Of a stretch of DNA of 10,763 nt, positions 7,353 through 10,763 are shown piece by piece. The position numbers and the translations under genes were made by a program. The stretch lies in the NCBI GenBank assembly GCA_009926645.1, contig RFOO01000018.1, positions 1 through 10,763 on the forward strand. Reading direction: 5' to 3'. The stretch is from a bacterium (GTDB lineage Bacteria; Verrucomicrobiota; Verrucomicrobiia; Opitutales; UBA953). The notes beneath the pieces were generated by a model. It saw nothing but the letters and a program-made list of their open reading frames with translations. It was not told the DNA's origin and did no database searches. How positions within the stretch are numbered: position 1 is the first letter of the stretch; each line of letters begins with the position of its first letter.

Positions 7353-8402
7353 ATGCTTTCACTTTCAACCCCTCAATTAGCCTCGATAGCCGGTGCTGTG
7401 GCAATTGAGGGAGAGCGTGAAGGAGTGATTAAAGCGATTGCCGCTTTGAGTGAAGCGGGTCCCGATGATCTCTCTTTTTTAGGTAATGCCAAGTATACCG
7501 CTGAAGTGGCTCGTTCGAAAGCGGGAGTTATTCTTGTTCCACGCGATTATGTCGGAAAGCCTGCTCAGAATCAGGTTTTCCTCAGGGTGGAGAAGCCTTC
7601 TTTTGCCCTCGCTCTTGTTTGTGCAGCGATTGAGGCGCAACTTTGGCCTAAGCCCAAACCAGGCATTCATCCCACGGCCGTGGTTGATGCCACGGCGCAA
7701 ATAGACCGTTCAGTTTCGATTGGTCCGCTTTCTGTCATCGGCGCAGGAGCCGTCATCGGTCCTAGGGTTGTCATCGAATCACATTGTGTGATTGGCACTC
7801 AATCGGTGGTTGGCGAGGGTTCTTGGATAAAGTCGGGAGTAACCGTTGCTGATTACTGTGTTGTTGGAGCACGTTGCCGTTTGCAATCCGGAGTCGTGAT
7901 TGGGTCGGATGGATTTGGCTACGAGCCCATCGAAAAAGAAATACATCGCATTCCTCAAATTGGTAATGTGGTGTTGGAGGACGATGTTGATGTGGGAGCC
8001 AATACCACCATCGATCGAGCTCGCTTTAGCCAAACTGTCATCGGTCGAGGAACTAAAATCGATAATCTCGTTCAAATTGCTCATAATGTTCGGATTGGTC
8101 GTCAGTGCCTTATCACTGCCCAAGTGGGGATTGCGGGTAGCACGACCTTGGGCGATTACTGTGTCCTAGGCGGTCAAGCTGGGGTGGCTGGCCACCTTCA
8201 TTTGGGAGACCGCGTTCATCTCGGCGCCCAAGCGGGCCTATTTGAGGACATTCCTAAGGATGGTTTCTATAACGGAACTCCTGCAGTCCCGATTGGATTA
8301 GAGCGGCGACTCGTCGTTCTTTCCAGAAAGTTACCAGATTTATTCAAAAAGGTTGATTCGCTGGCCGCATCCTTGGACGCTATTACTCGTTCGAAATCAT
8401 GA
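7353..8402 (+). CDS. lpxD: UDP-3-O-acylglucosamine N-acyltransferase LpxD
   Basis: LpxD adds the N-linked 3-hydroxyacyl chain from acyl-ACP to UDP-3-O-acylglucosamine, the third step of lipid A synthesis, in the cytoplasm. The 349-residue product is of normal length. The N-terminal uridine-binding domain (about 1-100) includes SEAGPDDLSFLGNAKY. From about residue 105 it becomes a left-handed beta-helix of hexapeptide repeats. GSDGFGYEP (about 186-194) and NLVQIAHNVRIG are LpxD signatures; H244 in the latter corresponds to the catalytic His (H239 in E. coli). The C-terminal part (about 310-349) is the helical extension. ATG 7353 fits the family start but has no Shine-Dalgarno and lies only 13 bases after a terminator, leaving no room for a complete promoter between them. 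The stop overlaps the prs start as ATGA. Confidence 0.95.
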   Translation: MLSLSTPQLASIAGAVAIEGEREGVIKAIAALSEAGPDDLSFLGNAKYTAEVARSKAGVILVPRDYVGKPAQNQVFLRVEKPSFALALVCAAIEAQLWPKPKPGIHPTAVVDATAQIDRSVSIGPLSVIGAGAVIGPRVVIESHCVIGTQSVVGEGSWIKSGVTVADYCVVGARCRLQSGVVIGSDGFGYEPIEKEIHRIPQIGNVVLEDDVDVGANTTIDRARFSQTVIGRGTKIDNLVQIAHNVRIGRQCLITAQVGIAGSTTLGDYCVLGGQAGVAGHLHLGDRVHLGAQAGLFEDIPKDGFYNGTPAVPIGLERRLVVLSRKLPDLFKKVDSLAASLDAITRSKS

Positions 8403-9349
8403 ACCTGCCAGCCATCAAAATTTTCTCAGGTAACGCAAACCCAGAACTGGCTCGCGAGATTTGTACGCATCTCGGCGAACCATTAGGTTCAGCCACAGTA
8501 AATTGTTTTCCTGACGGCGAGACCTTTGTTCAGATTAACGAGAATATTCGAGGCTGCGATGTCTTCGTGATTCAGCCAACTTGTGCTCCCGCGAATGATC
8601 GTATCATGGAATTGCTCATCATGATTGATGCGCTTCGCCGAGCCTCGGCCGCACGCATCACCGCGGTTATTCCTTTTTTCGGGTATGCACGTCAGGATCG
8701 CAAAGATCGTCCACGCGTGCCCATCACGGCTAAATTAGTGGCTAATCTTCTAACCGCTGCTGGTGCGAACCGCGTTTTGACGGTTGATTTGCATGCTCAG
8801 CAAATTCAGGGATTTTTCGATATCCCCGTCGACCATCTCTATGCCTCGCCCGTGTTCTACGCTCACATCAAGAGTAAACCCTGGCTGAAAGACGCCACGG
8901 TCTTCTCTCCCGACGTGGGTGGATTAAAGTACGCTTCGGCTGTGGCTGATATGTTGAACTTGCCTTATGGTTTTGTAGCTAAGCGCCGAACCAGTGCTAC
9001 GACCGTGCAAGCGACAAGTTTGGTTGGCGAAGTGGAAGACCGCGACGTCATTTTGGTTGATGATATGACTGAAACTGCTGGAACGCTGGTGGCGGCTGCT
9101 GAATTATTGAAGAAAAACGGAGCACGCACAGTTCGGGCAATGGTCTCGCACTGTATGATTCAAGAAATTGCTTACGAACGTTTACGTAAGGGTTTTATTG
9201 ATGAAGTTATCACCACGAATTCGGTGCCTGTAGACACACGTGGTTTGCCAATCACGGTTTTATCCATCGCTCCTTTACTGGCCGATGCGATTCGACGGAT
9301 TCACGGCAATAACAGCGTGACGGACCTTTTTCCGATTAAAGGACACTGA
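8399..9349 (+). CDS. prs: Ribose-phosphate pyrophosphokinase (PRPP synthetase)
   Basis: This enzyme makes PRPP from ribose 5-phosphate and ATP for purine, pyrimidine, NAD, His and Trp synthesis. The 316-residue length is typical of class I enzymes. Visible motifs are CFPDGETFVQINENIRG near the N-terminus, FFGYARQDRKDRPRVPITAK in the ATP-binding region, DLHAQQIQGFF with H132 (equivalent to H130 of E. coli), SPDVGGLKYA, the flexible-loop residues KRR, and the PRPP-binding loop VDDMTETAGTL (221-222 are the two Asp). That loop usually reads VDDMIDTAGT: here the later Asp (E. coli D224) is Glu225 and PDVGGLKYA differs from the common PDVGGVxRA. The start overlaps the lpxD stop (ATGA), so its translation is probably coupled to lpxD. 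No Shine-Dalgarno is evident. Confidence 0.95.
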   Translation: MNLPAIKIFSGNANPELAREICTHLGEPLGSATVNCFPDGETFVQINENIRGCDVFVIQPTCAPANDRIMELLIMIDALRRASAARITAVIPFFGYARQDRKDRPRVPITAKLVANLLTAAGANRVLTVDLHAQQIQGFFDIPVDHLYASPVFYAHIKSKPWLKDATVFSPDVGGLKYASAVADMLNLPYGFVAKRRTSATTVQATSLVGEVEDRDVILVDDMTETAGTLVAAAELLKKNGARTVRAMVSHCMIQEIAYERLRKGFIDEVITTNSVPVDTRGLPITVLSIAPLLADAIRRIHGNNSVTDLFPIKGH

Positions 9350-9353
9350 GCCA

Positions 9354-9370
9354 ATGCCTCCTTGAGGCGT
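9354..9370. terminator. Small hairpin between convergent prs and bcp-like gene
   Basis: GCCTC (9356-9360) pairs with GAGGC (9364-9368) around CTT, and the stem extends by one G-T wobble and one A-T pair. It lies in the 32-base gap between two convergent genes, where a shared terminator is expected. There is no T tract directly after the stem on either strand, so termination here is only a suggestion. Confidence 0.35.
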
Positions 9371-9381
9371 GGTATCAAATG

Positions 9382-9888
9382 TTATTTCTTTTGTTGAAGA
9401 AACTTGATGACCTCAGCGGCTTGATCGCCCGTGTGGCCTTCGTAGTCGGCCATGACGCAAATGCCGTCGCGGAAGAGGTAGGCTGATCGACTGGCAAAAC
9501 CAAAATTCGTTTTTACTTTAAAAGCAGTAACGACCTTCTTTTCGCTATCGGCTAAAAGAGGGAAGGGGAATTTTTGCTCAGTGTGAAAAGTTTTTTGGGC
9601 AGCGACACCGTCGGTACTTACTCCTAAGACCTTTACGCCCATTTTGGTTAAGTCCTCCCAGCTATCCCGCAAAGAGCATCCTTGTTTAGTGCAACCAGGG
9701 GTGCTGGCTTTGGGGTAGAAATAGACCAAGAGATAGCCTTGAGAGCCGTATTCTTTGACAGAGATGGAGGTGCCATCTTGGTTAATGCAGGTCACGTCGG
9801 GCAGAGGGTCGCCAACGGCTAAACGTTCTGCCGCATTACCAAAAAAGGGGAGGGTAGAGAAAAGCATGATGAGAAAAGTTTTGGCCAT
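9382..9888 (-). CDS. Exported Bcp-type thioredoxin-dependent peroxiredoxin
   Basis: Peroxiredoxins of the Bcp/PrxQ type reduce hydrogen peroxide and alkyl or lipid hydroperoxides using thiols. The 168-residue product begins MAKTFLIMLFSTLPFFGNAAE, a likely signal peptide cut after NAA, so the enzyme is probably periplasmic, unlike the cytoplasmic E. coli Bcp. The mature part has the thioredoxin fold: AVGDPLPDVTCINQDG, LLVYFYPKASTPGCTKQGC and the later SRSAYLFRDG. C66 in TPGCT is the peroxidatic Cys and C71, five residues on, is in the position of the resolving Cys of the C-x4-C subgroup. The gene converges on prs and diverges from fabZ. ATG 9888 has no purine-rich ribosome binding site but gives the signal peptide. 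Periplasmic location is an inference from the leader. Confidence 0.9.
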   Translation of the reverse strand: MAKTFLIMLFSTLPFFGNAAERLAVGDPLPDVTCINQDGTSISVKEYGSQGYLLVYFYPKASTPGCTKQGCSLRDSWEDLTKMGVKVLGVSTDGVAAQKTFHTEQKFPFPLLADSEKKVVTAFKVKTNFGFASRSAYLFRDGICVMADYEGHTGDQAAEVIKFLQQKK

Positions 9889-9930
9889 AATGAGAAGGAT
9901 GCGAGGCCTGTTTAGAAAAGCAATTCGCCC

Positions 9931-9975
9931 CCTCTTTTCCTATCGCTTGTTCGGCATTCTCTGCACAAAAAGAGG
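9931..9975 (+). promoter_or_regulatory. Inverted repeat in the fabZ leader
   Basis: CCTCTTTT (9931-9938) is the exact reverse complement of AAAAGAGG (9968-9975), with 29 bases between. The right arm contains the only purine-rich GAGG before the fabZ ATG at 9977. In RNA the arms could pair and hide that site; in DNA they could be half-sites of a repressor. An 8-bp match in this 88-base divergent spacer could also be chance. Confidence 0.25.
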
Positions 9976-9976
9976 T

Positions 9977-10417
9977 ATGTTGCAGGAAATTCTCGCAATT
10001 ATCCCCCATCGACCGCCCTTTCTCTTTATCGATGAAATCAAAGAGATTCGTGACGATGGAGCAATTTGTGCCCGAACTTTTCGAGCCGATGAGTCTTTTT
10101 ATTCTGGTCACTACCCTGGAAATCCCATCACCCCAGGGGTGTTGCTCTGCGAGTCGGTCTTTCAAACGGGAGCTGTTTATCTCACGCAAAAACTTCAAAA
10201 AGCTGGTCAACAGTCAGATCATAAAACGCCTGTTTTATGTCGGATTGAGGAGGCTAAATTTAAAGGTATGGTGAAGCCAGGTGATACGGTGACAATTGAA
10301 GTTAAGCATACTGAAACTTTGCAGCAGTTTCATTTCCTCTCGGGTAGTGTAAAACGAGAAGGCAAAGTTGTTTTGTCTTTGCGATTCGCACTCGCTCTCA
10401 TCGATCAACCCAATTGA
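9977..10417 (+). CDS. fabZ: 3-hydroxyacyl-[acyl-carrier-protein] dehydratase FabZ
   Basis: FabZ removes water from 3-hydroxyacyl-ACP to give trans-2-enoyl-ACP in type II fatty acid synthesis. The 146-residue length and single hot-dog fold match the family. It starts MLQEILAIIPHRPPFLFIDE, equivalent to the usual ILPHRYPFLxVD. The active-site block is SGHYPGNPITPGVLLCESV, with H45 as catalytic His and E59 as the acidic partner. VEEAKFKG-type and KPGDTVTIEV-type blocks follow (IEEAKFKGMVKPGDTV, about 91-106). An upstream in-frame ATG at 9890 would add 29 very basic residues not seen in FabZ, so ATG 9977 is preferred, although its GAGG is only one base away, closer than normal. fabI follows after eight bases, so the two form an operon for successive steps of the elongation cycle. 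A related hydroxyacyl-ACP dehydratase role cannot be fully excluded. Confidence 0.9.
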   Translation: MLQEILAIIPHRPPFLFIDEIKEIRDDGAICARTFRADESFYSGHYPGNPITPGVLLCESVFQTGAVYLTQKLQKAGQQSDHKTPVLCRIEEAKFKGMVKPGDTVTIEVKHTETLQQFHFLSGSVKREGKVVLSLRFALALIDQPN

Positions 10418-10425
10418 ATTTCCCC

Positions 10426-10763
10426 ATGTCGTTCCTCGGACTTTCTGGTAAAACTTTTTTAGTATTAGGTGTAGCCAATAAAAAATCGGTTGCTTGGCAC
10501 GTAGCCAAGACGCTGGAGGAGGAAGGAGCTAAAGTTATCTATTCCGTTCGATCGCCTGCTCGCAAAGAATCACTAGCCTCTCTTTTGGCGCATAAGCCAG
10601 TTTATGTCTGTGATTTGGAATTCGAGGATCAGACGCAGAAGTTGGCGGAACAGGTTGGTCGGGAACATGGTCCAATTGACGGTATTCTCCACAGTGTAGC
10701 TTTTGCCAATTTTTCTCGAGGTATTCAGCCGTTTCATGAAACGGTGAGGGCGGATTTTCTTCA
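10426..10763 (+). CDS. fabI: Enoyl-[acyl-carrier-protein] reductase FabI (partial, C-terminus beyond window)
   Basis: FabI reduces trans-2-enoyl-ACP to acyl-ACP with NADH, the last step of each fatty acid elongation cycle. The first 112 codons are present. The Rossmann start reads GKTFLVLGVANKKSVAW (residues 8-24), the FabI form GxxxxxSxA rather than the usual short-chain dehydrogenase TGxxxGxG. VCDLEFED (about 61-68) binds near the adenine, and ILHSVAFA (87-94) is the characteristic FabI strand. The catalytic Tyr-x6-Tyr-x6-Lys region lies beyond the window. ATG 10426 fits the family start and follows the fabZ stop by eight bases, without a Shine-Dalgarno. FabI is the target of triclosan-type inhibitors. 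Confidence 0.93.
   Translation, partial: MSFLGLSGKTFLVLGVANKKSVAWHVAKTLEEEGAKVIYSVRSPARKESLASLLAHKPVYVCDLEFEDQTQKLAEQVGREHGPIDGILHSVAFANFSRGIQPFHETVRADFL

Noticed and set aside
7779..8123. Open reading frames on the strand opposite lpxD, and similar ones opposite bamA and dnaB (e.g. 4072-4398, 3559-3819).
   Set aside because: They are shadows of strongly supported genes, with no recognisable domain or ribosome binding site.
7680..8260. Short imperfect repeats in lpxD that could look like a repeat array.
   Set aside because: They encode the hexapeptide repeats of the left-handed beta-helix; they are protein-level periodicity, not a DNA repeat or CRISPR.
9755..9976. Long in-frame N-terminal extension of FabZ, partly overlapping the peroxiredoxin gene, including an ATG at 9890.
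   Set aside because: The extension is basic and low in similarity to any FabZ start; the part before 9889 is antisense to the peroxiredoxin gene.

Overview
This is a gene-dense chromosomal segment of a Gram-negative (diderm) bacterium, shown by outer-membrane assembly genes (bamA, skp/ompH) and a lipid A gene (lpxD). The best guess at lineage is Verrucomicrobiota, possibly the Opitutae side. The grounds are the very large pilin-like protein at the left edge, which carries a GPDQR motif I associate with the 'Verru_Chthon cassette protein A' type, and a BamA with a long tryptophan-rich POTRA3 of the kind I associate with the PVC group. No 16S or other formal marker is present, so this placement is an inference. 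No tRNA, rRNA, CRISPR array, transposase or phage gene was seen, and there is no gene-free stretch longer than 300 bases.

Layout. Positions 1-2575 lie on the minus strand: a roughly 24-kDa exported or membrane-anchored protein of unknown function, followed with an ATGA overlap by a large protein with a type IV pilin-like N-terminus that runs off the left edge. A divergent intergenic region (about 2576-2760) holds a DnaA-box-like 9-mer. On the plus strand, dnaB (replicative helicase) overlaps bamA (outer-membrane insertase) by 14 bases; bamA is followed by skp/ompH (periplasmic chaperone). This block closes with a clear rho-independent terminator at 7316-7339. A second plus-strand unit starts 13 bases later: lpxD (lipid A acyltransferase) overlaps prs (PRPP synthetase) by ATGA. 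Next comes a convergent minus-strand gene for an exported Bcp-type peroxiredoxin. Divergent from it are fabZ (3-hydroxyacyl-ACP dehydratase) and fabI (enoyl-ACP reductase), the latter cut by the right edge.

How the genes fit together. BamA and Skp receive and insert outer-membrane proteins. LpxD, FabZ and FabI share the 3-hydroxyacyl-ACP pool, which LpxD uses for lipid A and FabZ/FabI use for phospholipid fatty acids. Prs feeds nucleotide synthesis and DnaB drives the replication fork. The window is therefore mostly core growth and envelope genes, and I see no strong sign of a new multi-gene system. The items most worth a second look are an exact 39-bp in-frame tandem duplication inside the first POTRA domain of BamA, the incomplete pilin-like protein with its unrecognised partner, an unclear start for that partner gene, and regulatory details around dnaB, skp-lpxD and fabZ.
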